Shown one piece after another: positions 16,414-24,560 of a stretch of 51,427 nucleotides of DNA. Made by a program: the position numbers and the translations under genes. The notes under the pieces are model-generated. The model saw only the letters and a list, made by a program, of their open reading frames with translations, searched no databases and was not told where the DNA came from. Each line of letters opens with the position of its first letter. The stretch's first letter is position 1. Source of the DNA: an uncultured Alphaproteobacteria bacterium (GTDB lineage Bacteria > Pseudomonadota > Alphaproteobacteria > RF32 > CAG-239); NCBI GenBank assembly GCA_944390905.1, contig CALXRR010000007.1, positions 1 through 51,427 of the forward strand, read 5' to 3'.

Positions 16414-17154
16414 TGTGTAAATATGTTCTTATATGTTCGATGATGTTCATCACAACCTCAGCGTTAGCCGGAAATGAGCGCATTATATCCTTTAATCAGG
16501 CCAAAAATGACCTGAAAAACCTGGTATATTATGACCATCATCAGACATTTTACTGTCATGTTCCTTTTGATGTTCATAATAGGACCATATTACCGTCAGA
16601 TTTTTACATAGCGAAACATAAAAAACGCGCTGGCCGCATGGAATGGGAACATATAGTTCCGGCCGAGAACTTTGGCCGAGCCTTCCGGGGAGTGGCGTGA
16701 GGGAGACCCGGCATGTGTTAACAGAAAAGGCCAACCATTCAAAGGCCGCCGCTGTGCAAACAAAACAAACAGCCAATTTCGTATGATGCAGGCTGATATG
16801 TATAATCTTTACCCGTCCGTTGGCGCGGTTAATGCTATCCGGTCAAACTATAATTTTGCCGAGTTACCGGAAGATGTTGATTTTATCATTGATGCCTGTA
16901 ACTTTAAGGTACTGGGCCACAAGGTTGAGCCGGCGGACATGAGCAAAGGTGAAATCGCCAGGACATACCTTTATTTTGATAGCGAATACCAGACATATAA
17001 CATGAGTAAGCAATTGCGGAGGCTGATGGATGCCTGGAATGTTTTGTATCCGGTCACGCCATGGGAATGCACCCGGGCCAAACGTATCGAAGAAATCCAA
17101 GGAAATCCGAACCCATTCGTAAAAGAACCTTGCATTGAAAAAGGTTTGTATTAA
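16401..17154 (+). pseudogene. endA: Secreted endonuclease I (EndA/NucM family), frameshifted
   Basis: Two reading frames together make one endonuclease I. The first part (from ATG 16401) has a signal peptide (KYVLICSMMFITTSALAG) and the start of the His-Me finger, MEWEHIVPAENFGRAF. The second frame continues with EWREGDPACVNRKGQPFKGR, MMQADMYNLYPSVGAVNAIR, ARTYLYFDSEYQ and a C-terminal PVTPWECTRAKRIEEIQGN, all typical of EndA/NucM nucleases that act in the periplasm or outside the cell. The break is at the G run 16687-16690; three Gs instead of four would restore the family sequence without gaps. It could be a genuine single-base inactivation or a sequencing error. Translation is coupled to the SLOG gene by overlap. 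Confidence 0.85.
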
Positions 17155-17424
17155 TAATAAAATCAAGAACTTAAACTGACGTTTCTCAACCTAATGTCAA
17201 CCTCTCTTGAGTAGATTAGAAACACAAGAGCAATAAAATTGTATGGAAAACATTGTAAATCAATATCTTAAAATCAAAGCGGCACTTTTTGGTTGGCAGA
17301 TATGGCAGGGTATACTTTTTGGGTATAGGTATACTTTTGGGGGAGTAACAATTAAAATGACAGCCGCGTAATAGGAAATTTTGAAAAGGGGAATAGTGGC
17401 TGAAACTGGGCTTTAAGCGGGCAT
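17155..17424 (+). other. Gene-free spacer with GGTATACTTTT direct repeats, possible integration remnant
   Basis: No gene is supported here. Two exact copies of GGTATACTTTT (17309-17319 and 17328-17338) flank GGGTATA, a pattern resembling the tandem repeats seen upstream of some tyrosine-recombinase genes. Eighteen bases after the second copy an ATG (17357) is followed by only three codons before a stop. Together with the tRNA gene to the right this suggests a decayed integration boundary; the recombinase itself is absent. Confidence 0.35.
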
Positions 17425-17452
17425 AAAAAAAGCGGACACTTTAAAGTATCCG
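17425..17452 (-). terminator. Intrinsic terminator after tRNA-Pro
   Basis: On the minus strand a hairpin (CGGATACTTT/AAAGTGTCCG, one mismatch, 17433-17452) is followed by seven Ts (17425-17431). It lies 18 bases past the tRNA 3' end. The T-rich run on the other side could let it work in both directions. Confidence 0.75.
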
Positions 17453-17469
17453 TTTTTATTTTTTTATAT

Positions 17470-17546
17470 TGGTCGGGATGACTGGATTCGAACCAGCGAC
17501 CACTTGCACCCCATGCAAATGCGCTACCAGGCTGCGCTACATCCCG
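17470..17546 (-). tRNA. tRNA-Pro(GGG)
   Basis: The minus strand folds into a full cloverleaf: acceptor stem CGGGATG/CATCCCG, D arm GCGC/GCGC with AGCCTGGTA, anticodon arm TTTGC-ATGGGGT-GCAAG with anticodon GGG, and T arm GCTGG-TTCGAAT-CCAGT. The discriminator is A and CCA is encoded (17470-17472). It reads CCC and CCU proline codons. Its 3' end faces the accessory region, as expected if that region entered by site-specific integration at the tRNA. Confidence 0.97.
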
Positions 17547-17605
17547 TACAACGAACATTATATAAAACATAAAAGAATTAAATGCAAGTTTTTTTTGAAA
17601 GTATA

Positions 17606-17633
17606 TTGACATTTGCTTTAATGGCGATATTAT
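17606..17633 (+). promoter_or_regulatory. Sigma-70 promoter for hypothetical gene 17666-18178
   Basis: TTGACA (17606-17611), 16-base spacer, TATTAT (17628-17633). Because the promoter lies inside the longest open frame, it argues that translation begins at ATG 17666, not at the upstream in-frame ATG 17582. Confidence 0.65.
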
Positions 17634-17665
17634 CCGCGCGTTTAATTTATAATTTATCAATTATT

Positions 17666-18178
17666 ATGTCTTATACATTAACAGTTCAGGAATTGGCTAA
17701 AAACAAAGCCTTGCTCGAAGCAGCAACTACAGAAGAAGGTTACAAACAAGTCATTGCATTTTTTTACAATGCGATGATAAAACGTAACAGCAATTACCAT
17801 TTGTTGTCCTATGCTTATACATTAGAAGACGTCTCGGCACTGCTAAAGTTAATCAAAACTAAAGCAAAATCAAAGACATCTAAAGACGTAAGCAATATTT
17901 TGGAACAAAGCAATAATTGTAGTATTGAACGACAAGCCGCCTTAATGACGTGCTTTATGAATGATTTTGGACATTTGTTCCGAGTCGAAAAGCTCATCAA
18001 AAAATGCCCAAGACTCAATTTCAGCAAGCGCAAACGTCTGCAAAGGCTTCGTGAGGAGCTTATGGCACGAGAATATCCGGCCGATGTCTTTCTGGCTTGT
18101 GTTCGTCACAAATACACAACATCCTGCAGTCAGACTACTTTTGTGCTAATGTTTCAATCCGCCGTTTCTGAAGCTTAA
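17666..18178 (+). CDS. Hypothetical protein (170 aa), helical
   Basis: I do not recognise this gene. The product is soluble and mainly helical (LTVQELAKNKALLEAATTEE, AKSKTSKDVSNILEQSNNCS), basic in its second half (RLNFSKRKRLQRLREELMAR), and has five cysteines spread without a metal motif. The start is set by the promoter at 17606-17633; a longer form from 17582 would add a hydrophobic segment but would begin upstream of the promoter. A strong intrinsic terminator follows at once, so it is monocistronic. It sits between tRNA-Pro and lpxA, at the edge of the conserved chromosome. Confidence 0.65.
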   Translation: MSYTLTVQELAKNKALLEAATTEEGYKQVIAFFYNAMIKRNSNYHLLSYAYTLEDVSALLKLIKTKAKSKTSKDVSNILEQSNNCSIERQAALMTCFMNDFGHLFRVEKLIKKCPRLNFSKRKRLQRLREELMAREYPADVFLACVRHKYTTSCSQTTFVLMFQSAVSEA

Positions 18179-18184
18179 CACCGT

Positions 18185-18219
18185 AACAGAACCCTCATCA
18201 AACAGGGTTCTGTTTTTTT
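18185..18219 (+). terminator. Intrinsic terminator
   Basis: Stem AACAGAACCCT/AGGGTTCTGTT (18185-18195/18204-18214) with an 8-base loop, followed by a T run. It lies seven bases after the hypothetical gene and isolates it from lpxA. Confidence 0.9.
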
Positions 18220-18317
18220 ATTAGAAACAAACTGAAAATTTTTGTGTATTTACATTTGGGATGAAGATTGCTAAATTCGCAAATATGAATGCTAAAGATA
18301 ATAAGAAAGGAATAAAC

Positions 18318-19115
18318 ATGAGCAATATTCATCCGTCAGCAGTTGTTGAAAGCGGCGCTCAAATTGCCGACAGCGCTAAAATAGGACCTTTTTGCTATAT
18401 TAGCTCACAGGCCAAAATCGGAGAAAATGTCAATCTTATAGCTCGCGTCAGCGTTTTGGGCAATACCACCATCGGCGAGGGAACTGTCGTTTTCCCCGGA
18501 GCCTGCTTGGGCGGTGGTCCCCAAGACCATGGCAACGAGTTTCAGCCTGAAGCAAAACTTATTATCGGTAAGCGCAATGTGATTCGCGAAAATGTTACCA
18601 TGCACGCCGGTACTCCTAAAGAACATTTTACCACGGTAGTCGGCGATGACGGAATGTTTATGGTCAACTCTCACGTTGCTCACGACTGCGTCGTTGGTAA
18701 TAATGTCATTATGACTAATAACGCCGTTATCGGAGGACATGTACACTTGGGCGACGGTGTTATCTTGGGCGGCAATGCGGCAGTCCACCAGTTCTGCCAC
18801 ATCGGGCGCAAAGCCATGATAGGCGGCTTGACCGGTATCGGCCGTGATGTTATTCCGTTCGGCATGGTTACCGGAGACCGCGGCAAATTACGCGGCTTAA
18901 ATATCGTCGGCTTGCAAAGAAGCGGCATAGATGAGCATACCATCAAATCTGTCACTCGTGCATTTATGTATATTTTCAAAGGCAAAGAAGATACTTTTGA
19001 TGTAAGAGTTGAAAAAGCCCGCACCAAATTTGCCGATAATGCAATGGTTATGGAACAGCTCGATTTTATCGCCGAGTCACTCAAAGGCCGCCGCAAAATT
19101 CTGGTCGCAGAATAA
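18318..19115 (+). CDS. lpxA: UDP-N-acetylglucosamine O-acyltransferase LpxA
   Basis: First step of lipid A synthesis: transfer of a 3-hydroxyacyl chain from acyl carrier protein to UDP-GlcNAc in the cytoplasm. The 265-aa product consists of hexapeptide repeats of a left-handed beta-helix (IHPSAVVESGAQIADSAKIG) with the catalytic region HVAHDCVVGNNVIMTNNA, followed by GGNAAVHQFCHIGRKA and GLTGIGRDVIPFG and a C-terminal helical domain (LKGRRKILVAE). Length matches the family (about 262 aa). ATG 18318 is chosen because AGAAAGGA lies upstream and the family begins at this point; the longer frame to 18261 adds unrelated residues. Unlike the usual order, lpxD and fabZ do not precede it, and a strong terminator separates it from lpxI. 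Confidence 0.96.
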   Translation: MSNIHPSAVVESGAQIADSAKIGPFCYISSQAKIGENVNLIARVSVLGNTTIGEGTVVFPGACLGGGPQDHGNEFQPEAKLIIGKRNVIRENVTMHAGTPKEHFTTVVGDDGMFMVNSHVAHDCVVGNNVIMTNNAVIGGHVHLGDGVILGGNAAVHQFCHIGRKAMIGGLTGIGRDVIPFGMVTGDRGKLRGLNIVGLQRSGIDEHTIKSVTRAFMYIFKGKEDTFDVRVEKARTKFADNAMVMEQLDFIAESLKGRRKILVAE

Positions 19116-19133
19116 TTCGTTAAGAAAAAATAT

Positions 19134-19174
19134 AGGAAGTTATTGTATAAAAACACAATAACTTCCTGTTTTTT
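19134..19174 (+). terminator. Intrinsic terminator between lpxA and lpxI
   Basis: A 13-bp perfect stem (19134-19146 with 19155-19167) and 8-base loop are followed by GTTTTTTG. It begins 19 bases after lpxA and ends 16 bases before lpxI, so it should uncouple or attenuate expression within the lipid A cluster. Confidence 0.9.
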
Positions 19175-19189
19175 GTAATAAGGTTAAGC

Positions 19190-20020
19190 ATGACAAAAAA
19201 ATTAGGCATCATAGCCGGAGGCGGGAGCATTCCCCGCCGTTTGATAGAGCACTGCCAAGCCCAAGGGCGAGACTTTTTTGTTCTGGCCATAGAAGGCAAT
19301 GCCTCAAAAGACCTGGTAAGCCAAGATATTCCACATATGTGGATGCGTTTGGGACAAGCCGGTAGCGGTTTTAAGAAATTTAAGGAAGAGGGCGTTGAAG
19401 AAGTTGTGATGATAGGCACCATCAAACGCCCGACTTTTCATGACTTGATACCTGATTTCAGAACTACGGCTTTTTTCGCCAAGATTGGGATGAAAGCCCT
19501 CGGAGATGATGGCTTGCTCCGCGCCGTCATCAAAGAAATTGAAGGTGAGGGCATGATAGTTCGCGGCATTCAGGAAGTAATGCCCGATATTTTGGTTAAA
19601 GAGGGAGTGCTTGGCAAACATAAACCCGATAAACAGGCCATGGCCGATATCCGCCGCGGCATAGACGTCGCTTTGGCTCTGGGTGAGCTTGATGTCGGAC
19701 AGTCGGTCATCGTTCAGCAAGGATTGGTGCTTGGCGTCGAAGGTATTGAGGGTACTGATGAGCTTATCCGCCGTTGCGGAGAATACCGCCGCAAAGGAGC
19801 CGGTGGGGTTTTGGTCAAGCTGCGCAAGCCACAACAAGATATGCGTATTGACTTGCCCACAATAGGCACCCGCTCAGTTTTAAGAGCCAAAGAAAGCGGC
19901 CTTAGAGGTATAGCGGTCCATGCCGGCAACGGGCTGATTGTCGATGAGGCCGAAATGATAAAAACCGCAGATAAAGAAGGCTTGTTTATAATAGGAGTAA
20001 ACCCCGGTGAGTTCAAATAA
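19190..20020 (+). CDS. lpxI: UDP-2,3-diacylglucosamine pyrophosphatase LpxI
   Basis: LpxI (DUF1009) hydrolyses UDP-2,3-diacylglucosamine to lipid X plus UMP, the job done by LpxH in gammaproteobacteria. The 276-aa product starts LGIIAGGGSIPRRLIEHCQ, contains GQAGSGFKKFKEEGVEEVVM and GDDGLLRAVIKEIEGEG, and its C-terminal domain carries IVQQGLVLGVEGIEGTDELI and LPTIGTRSV, all family signatures. It overlaps the lpxB start by 14 bp, so product and consumer of lipid X are made together. Presence of LpxI is typical of Alphaproteobacteria. Start ATG has AAGG upstream. Confidence 0.95.
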   Translation: MTKKLGIIAGGGSIPRRLIEHCQAQGRDFFVLAIEGNASKDLVSQDIPHMWMRLGQAGSGFKKFKEEGVEEVVMIGTIKRPTFHDLIPDFRTTAFFAKIGMKALGDDGLLRAVIKEIEGEGMIVRGIQEVMPDILVKEGVLGKHKPDKQAMADIRRGIDVALALGELDVGQSVIVQQGLVLGVEGIEGTDELIRRCGEYRRKGAGGVLVKLRKPQQDMRIDLPTIGTRSVLRAKESGLRGIAVHAGNGLIVDEAEMIKTADKEGLFIIGVNPGEFK

Positions 20021-21194
20021 TCCGCTTAAAATATACTTAATCGCCGGTGAGCCGTCCGGAGATTTGTTGGGCTCGCGTTTTATGCGCGCTATGAAAAAAC
20101 AACTCGGAGCCAATGTCGCATTTTACGGCGTCGGTGGTGATACCATGGAAAAAGAAGGGCTCACCCCGCTTTTTGATATCAGCGATTTGGCGGTTATGGG
20201 CTTGGTCGAGATTATTCCGAGCATTCCCAAAATTTTGGGATTGATAAATAAGACAGTAGACAACATCAAGCAAATCAATCCCGATGTGGTCATTACAATT
20301 GATAGCTGGAGTTTTTCGGAACGCATCCACAAAAAACTCCGCAAACTCAAATTAGGCATCCCGCAGGTTCACTATGTCGCCCCACAAGTCTGGGCTTGGA
20401 AAAAGAAACGCGCCCGCACTATGTATAAATATATAGATTTGCTGCTGACATTGTTTCCCTACGAGCCTAAGTATTTTACGCCCTATCAACTTAGGACGGA
20501 GTTTGTAGGTCATCCGGTAATTGAAAGTCCGGCACTTGTGGCTGATGGAGCAAGCTTCCGTAGCAAATATAATATCGGCGCAGATGATAAGATTATAACC
20601 GTCTTGCCGGGGTCTCGCAAGACTGAAGTCTCAAGACTTTTGCCTGATTTCTTGGCCGCGGTTAAAATCCTGCAATCCAAGGACAGCAGCTATCGCTTTG
20701 TTTTACCAACGGTAAAAACGGTTGACGCAAGGGTTAAGGCCGCGGTCGCCGCCAGCGGGTTACCGATAATTGTGCTTGAAAATGAGGCCGACCGCTATGG
20801 AGCCTTTAGCTCCTCTTGCGCAGCGATTGCCGCTTCGGGGACGGTTTCATTAGAGCTTGCAATTTGCGGAGTTCCGCATATTATTTGTTATAAGGTATCA
20901 CCGTTGACAGCACTTCTTGCCAAGCACCTGCTCAAAATCCAGTTTGTTAATCTTCCCAATATTTTGCTAGGGAGGGAGATTGTCCCCGAGCTCTTGCAAG
21001 AGCGCTGTATTCCGGCTAATATTGCGGGCTATATTGAGCATTTTATCAAAAAAGATAATGACCTTTATGAGCGCCAGCAGGAAGGCTTTGCCAAAGTCAA
21101 AAAGATCATCGGAGCAGGGGAGCAAACCCCAAGCGAAAATGCCGCCCAAATAATTATTGATTTAGTAGCAGAGAATAATAAACATGGCAAATAG
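20007..21194 (+). CDS. lpxB: Lipid-A-disaccharide synthase LpxB
   Basis: Glycosyltransferase (GT19) that joins lipid X to UDP-2,3-diacylglucosamine to make the beta-1',6 lipid A disaccharide at the inner face of the membrane. Visible: IAGEPSGDLLGSRFMRAM near the N-terminus, ITIDSWSFSERIHKKL, YVAPQVWAWKKKRA, FVGHPVIES, VLPGSRKTEVSRLLP and the C-terminal nucleotide-binding part ASGTVSLELAICGVPHIICY. The length of 395 aa is normal. The start is GTG 20007, with AGGAG nine bases upstream, overlapping lpxI by 14 bp. It overlaps the next gene by 11 bp, so a three-gene translationally coupled unit begins at lpxI. Confidence 0.95.
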   Translation: MSSNNPLKIYLIAGEPSGDLLGSRFMRAMKKQLGANVAFYGVGGDTMEKEGLTPLFDISDLAVMGLVEIIPSIPKILGLINKTVDNIKQINPDVVITIDSWSFSERIHKKLRKLKLGIPQVHYVAPQVWAWKKKRARTMYKYIDLLLTLFPYEPKYFTPYQLRTEFVGHPVIESPALVADGASFRSKYNIGADDKIITVLPGSRKTEVSRLLPDFLAAVKILQSKDSSYRFVLPTVKTVDARVKAAVAASGLPIIVLENEADRYGAFSSSCAAIAASGTVSLELAICGVPHIICYKVSPLTALLAKHLLKIQFVNLPNILLGREIVPELLQERCIPANIAGYIEHFIKKDNDLYERQQEGFAKVKKIIGAGEQTPSENAAQIIIDLVAENNKHGK

Positions 21195-22695
21195 CAGAAT
21201 AGATATTGTCGACACCACGGTTCGCGATGGAGAACAAACCAGCGGAGTATCCTTTAAAGCAGAAGAGAAGTTAGTTATCGTCCGCCGCTTGCTTGAAGAA
21301 GTCGGCGTCAACCGTTGTGAGGTTTCCAGCGCCAAAGTCAGTCCTGAGGAACAACACTCACTGAGCAATATCATGTCTTGGGCGCAAGATGCCGGTTATC
21401 AGGATAATATTGAGGTATTGAGCTTTACGGACTATAACAAGTCGATTGACTGGCTCAAGCCGACTGGCTGCCGGCATATCAACCTTTTGACTAAGGGCTC
21501 GGAGCGTCATTGTACCATGCAACTCAAAAAGAGCTTAAAAGAGCACTTGCAAGATGTTGAAAAAACACTTAAATATGCCAAGGACAACGGCTTTTCGACC
21601 AATGTCTATCTTGAAGATTGGTCTAACGGCATCAAACACAGCCCTGATTACGTCTGGCAAATGCTTGATAAATACGTCGGCTTGGGCTTTGAGCGGATTA
21701 TTTTGCCCGATACTTTGGGTGTTTTAAATCCGTTTGATACTTTTGAGCTTGTTTCAGCCACCACACGGCGCTATCCGGAACAAGATTTTGAGTTCCATGC
21801 TCATAATGATTACGGCATGGCAGTTGCCAATTCCTTAGCCGCGGTTAAAGCCGGAATAAAAGCGTTGCATACCACAGTCAATGGGCTTGGCGAGCGCACC
21901 GGTAATGTTGATTTGGCGCAAATTGTTGCCGCCATTAATGACCATACGGATTATCAAACTACAGTTGACGAGAGCAAGCTCAAAGACATTAGTATCTTGG
22001 TTGAAACCTTTAGCGGCAAGCGCATCGCCCCTAATATGCCGATTTTAGGCAAAGACGTGTTTACCCAGACCGCTGGAATACATGCCGACGGCGATAAAAA
22101 GGGTAATTTATACGTGTCCAAATTGACACCGGATAGGTTTGCCCGCACCCGCGATTATGCACTTGGCAAGCTTTCCGGCAAGGCCAGTCTGGATATGAAT
22201 CTGGCTAAATTAGGCATTGATTTGAATGACGACCAAAAGAAGAAATTGCTTGAAAAGATAGTCGAACTAGGAGATTTGAAGAAGAAAGTCACCGCAGAGG
22301 ACTTGCCGTTTTTGGTTTCGGACTTGCTTGGCGGGCACCGCTTCAAGACCTTTCGTATCTTGGGCTGTGTTATCTCTACCTCGATGGGTATGAAACCAAG
22401 CGCGAATATCAAGGTTGAGTATAAAGGCAAAATCTGGGAAGAAGTCTCAAACGGCAGCGGCGGATACGATGCCTTTATGAACGCCCTGCGCAAGCTTTCC
22501 GGCAAAATGAACATCACCATTCCGCGCTTAATAGATTTTGAAATCACCATTCCCCCCGGAGGCAACAGTAACTCGTTGGTAGAAGCCTCAATCAAATGGG
22601 ACAACGGCATGGTTACACACGCGGTATCATCAGATCAGGTCAAGGCGGCCATTAAAGCGACCGAACGCGTCCTCAACCTGATTTATAAGGATTAA
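21184..22695 (+). CDS. 2-isopropylmalate/citramalate synthase family enzyme
   Basis: An HMGL-like acyltransferase that condenses acetyl-CoA with a 2-oxo acid. The catalytic TIM barrel (1-280) carries [15 protein letters not shown], the [14 protein letters not shown] metal-binding histidines and [28 protein letters not shown] and a linker follow, then a LeuA-type C-terminal regulatory domain (about 370-503) with [17 protein letters not shown]. The 503-aa length with the LeuA dimer domain fits 2-isopropylmalate synthase or citramalate synthase; the substrate cannot be decided from motifs alone, so no symbol is given. It starts inside the end of lpxB (11-bp overlap), an odd partner for lipid A genes, and ends before a bidirectional terminator. 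Confidence 0.85.
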   Translation: MANSRIDIVDTTVRDGEQTSGVSFKAEEKLVIVRRLLEEVGVNRCEVSSAKVSPEEQHSLSNIMSWAQDAGYQDNIEVLSFTDYNKSIDWLKPTGCRHINLLTKGSERHCTMQLKKSLKEHLQDVEKTLKYAKDNGFSTNVYLEDWSNGIKHSPDYVWQMLDKYVGLGFERIILPDTLGVLNPFDTFELVSATTRRYPEQDFEFHAHNDYGMAVANSLAAVKAGIKALHTTVNGLGERTGNVDLAQIVAAINDHTDYQTTVDESKLKDISILVETFSGKRIAPNMPILGKDVFTQTAGIHADGDKKGNLYVSKLTPDRFARTRDYALGKLSGKASLDMNLAKLGIDLNDDQKKKLLEKIVELGDLKKKVTAEDLPFLVSDLLGGHRFKTFRILGCVISTSMGMKPSANIKVEYKGKIWEEVSNGSGGYDAFMNALRKLSGKMNITIPRLIDFEITIPPGGNSNSLVEASIKWDNGMVTHAVSSDQVKAAIKATERVLNLIYKD

Positions 22696-22733
22696 TAACA
22701 TATATTGAAGGTATCAATAGTATCATAGTGCCG

Positions 22734-22763
22734 AAAAGCGCCGGATTAACCGACGCTTTTTTT
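22734..22763. terminator. Bidirectional intrinsic terminator between convergent genes
   Basis: Stem AAAAGCG-C-CGG/CCG-A-CGCTTTT with a 5-base loop, flanked by A and T runs so that it can act on both strands. It separates the synthase gene from proS. Confidence 0.85.
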
Positions 22764-22787
22764 GCTATAAGTTTGCTTGCTTTACTA

Positions 22788-24305
22788 TTAATATGAACGA
22801 GCGTAGATGACATCCATGGTCGCCGGTTTGCCAGTCAACAAGCATGTCCCCTCCGTGCCGCTTTGGTCAAACGGAATACAGCGGATGGTAATCTTCATTG
22901 CCTTTAAGAGTTCTTCGCTGTTAGCATCGCCACTCCATTTGCCACGAACAAACGCGACTTTGCCTTGCTTACCATCTTCAATCCAAACGTTGGACTGCTC
23001 AAAGTATTGCTTAAAGGCTTCCGGCGTGGTGATATCGGTACGGATATTTTGCAACAGGCGGTCTTTGGCCTTGTTGAACATAGCTTTTTGGATATTTTCC
23101 AAGCGCTCGGCTATTGTAGCAGAAAACTCGTTGACGTCCACAATCTGCTTGCCTTCAGGTGTGCCTAGTTTGATACGCTCTTTAACCATAACCTTATTAC
23201 TCTCGGCATCACGCATACCAATTTCGCAAATAATCGGAGCACCTTTGCGCGTCCACTCCCAGAACTTGTCAACCGAAGATTTGTCGCGTTTATCAAGCTT
23301 GATGCGGATTTTTTCGCCGAAAGGAGTTTTAGCTTTAATTTCAGCCATAAACTTGTTAATATAAGCCATTACTGCATCGTAATCTTCAGGCTTTTTGACC
23401 ACCGGAACAATCACAACTTGATAAGGCGCAATTTTAGGCGGAACAACCATGCCTTCATCATCAGCATGAGTCATAATAACACCACCGATAAGGCGGGTTG
23501 AAACGCCCCAAGAAGTCGTATAAGCGAATTCAGACTCATTGTTTTTGTTAACAAAGGAGATGTTGGCTGACTTAGCAAAGTTTTGCCCCAAGAAGTGAGA
23601 GGTTCCGGCTTGCAAAGCTTTACCGTCTTGCATCATCGCCTCAACGCAATAGGTATCTACGGCACCGGGGAATTTTTCGTGCTCGGGTTTGCGTCCCATC
23701 AAAACCGGCATAGCCAAGGTGTTTTCGCACAAATCACGATAAGCCTCAAGCATGCGCTTGGTTTCTTCCTCGGCTTCCTGTGCCGAAGCGTGAGCGGTAT
23801 GACCTTCCTGCCACAAAAATTCACGAGTACGCAAAAACAGGCGAGGGCGCATTTCCCAACGCACCACATTAGCCCATTGGTTGACCAACACCGGCAAGTC
23901 ACGGTAAGATTTTACCCATTTAGAAAAAGAATCAGCAATAATCGCCTCTGAAGTCGGGCGGACAATCAAAGGCTCTTCAAGTTTGCCCTCAGGAGCAAGC
24001 TTGCCGTCTTTCATGGCTAGGCGAGAGTGTGTAACAACCGCCATTTCTTTCGCAAACCCGTCAACATGCTCTGCCTCTTTTTGGAAGAAGCTCAGCGGAA
24101 TAAACATCGGAAAATAGCAGTTTTCGTGGTCAGTTTCTTTGATTTTTTCATCAAACACATCGCGAATGCGTTCCCACATTCCATATCCCCACGGTTTGAT
24201 AACCATACATCCGGGGGAAGATGAGTTCTCAGCCATTCCGGCTTCAGTAATAACATTTTGATACCATTCAGGATAATTTCCTGCTCTTGAATTTTTTAAT
24301 CCCAT
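22788..24305 (-). CDS. proS: Prolyl-tRNA synthetase, archaeal/eukaryal-type (class IIa without INS domain)
   Basis: It charges tRNA-Pro with proline. The 505-aa product has PGCMVIKPWGYGMWERI, VRPTSEAIIADSFSKWV, motif 2 RPRLFLRTREFLWQEGHTAH and motif 3 region TTSWGVSTRLIGGVIMTHAD, then an anticodon-binding domain (QVVIVPVVKK) and a C-terminal domain ending in MDVIYARSY, with the terminal Tyr of the archaeal-like class. There is no editing insertion between motifs 2 and 3. Most Alphaproteobacteria have a different, bacterial-like ProRS, so this copy may have come by transfer from a gut anaerobe lineage; that is inference. ATG 24305 is preceded by an A/T-rich stretch with AAGGAAT. Confidence 0.95.
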   Translation of the reverse strand: MGLKNSRAGNYPEWYQNVITEAGMAENSSSPGCMVIKPWGYGMWERIRDVFDEKIKETDHENCYFPMFIPLSFFQKEAEHVDGFAKEMAVVTHSRLAMKDGKLAPEGKLEEPLIVRPTSEAIIADSFSKWVKSYRDLPVLVNQWANVVRWEMRPRLFLRTREFLWQEGHTAHASAQEAEEETKRMLEAYRDLCENTLAMPVLMGRKPEHEKFPGAVDTYCVEAMMQDGKALQAGTSHFLGQNFAKSANISFVNKNNESEFAYTTSWGVSTRLIGGVIMTHADDEGMVVPPKIAPYQVVIVPVVKKPEDYDAVMAYINKFMAEIKAKTPFGEKIRIKLDKRDKSSVDKFWEWTRKGAPIICEIGMRDAESNKVMVKERIKLGTPEGKQIVDVNEFSATIAERLENIQKAMFNKAKDRLLQNIRTDITTPEAFKQYFEQSNVWIEDGKQGKVAFVRGKWSGDANSEELLKAMKITIRCIPFDQSGTEGTCLLTGKPATMDVIYARSY

Positions 24306-24469
24306 TAGTTTATTCCTTAAAATTTTTTAATATCGCAATTAAAATCCCGCCGCCCCATTGCCGCAGGATATTTTCTCGGTTAATTCCGACAAAACGATGC
24401 TAATTTAACAGATTAAATTTAATTTGTGAAGTAAAATATCCCAAAAAAAATCTACATAAGATAATAAGA

Positions 24470-24498
24470 TTGAAAAACATAAAAATCTCTGTTATAAT
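24470..24498 (+). promoter_or_regulatory. Sigma-70 promoter of the Cys-rich secreted protein
   Basis: TTGAAA (24470-24475), 17-base spacer, TATAAT (24493-24498). The leader of about 55 bases contains a small hairpin TGGCA/TGCCA (24511-24525) before the ATG at 24561. Confidence 0.75.
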
Positions 24499-24560
24499 AT
24501 AATGTGTGTGTGGCAAGAACGTGCCATAAAGATGATTAAATACAAACTCGCGAGGTTGAA

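Noticed and set aside
16401..16700. A separate small secreted protein next to a separate nuclease gene
   Set aside because: Both frames are halves of one endonuclease I; removing one G joins them at the expected family position.
1..17460. Second partial copy of the tRNA-Pro 3' end as left attachment site
   Set aside because: Reading by eye found no matching segment of the T arm and acceptor stem within the window; it may lie further upstream.
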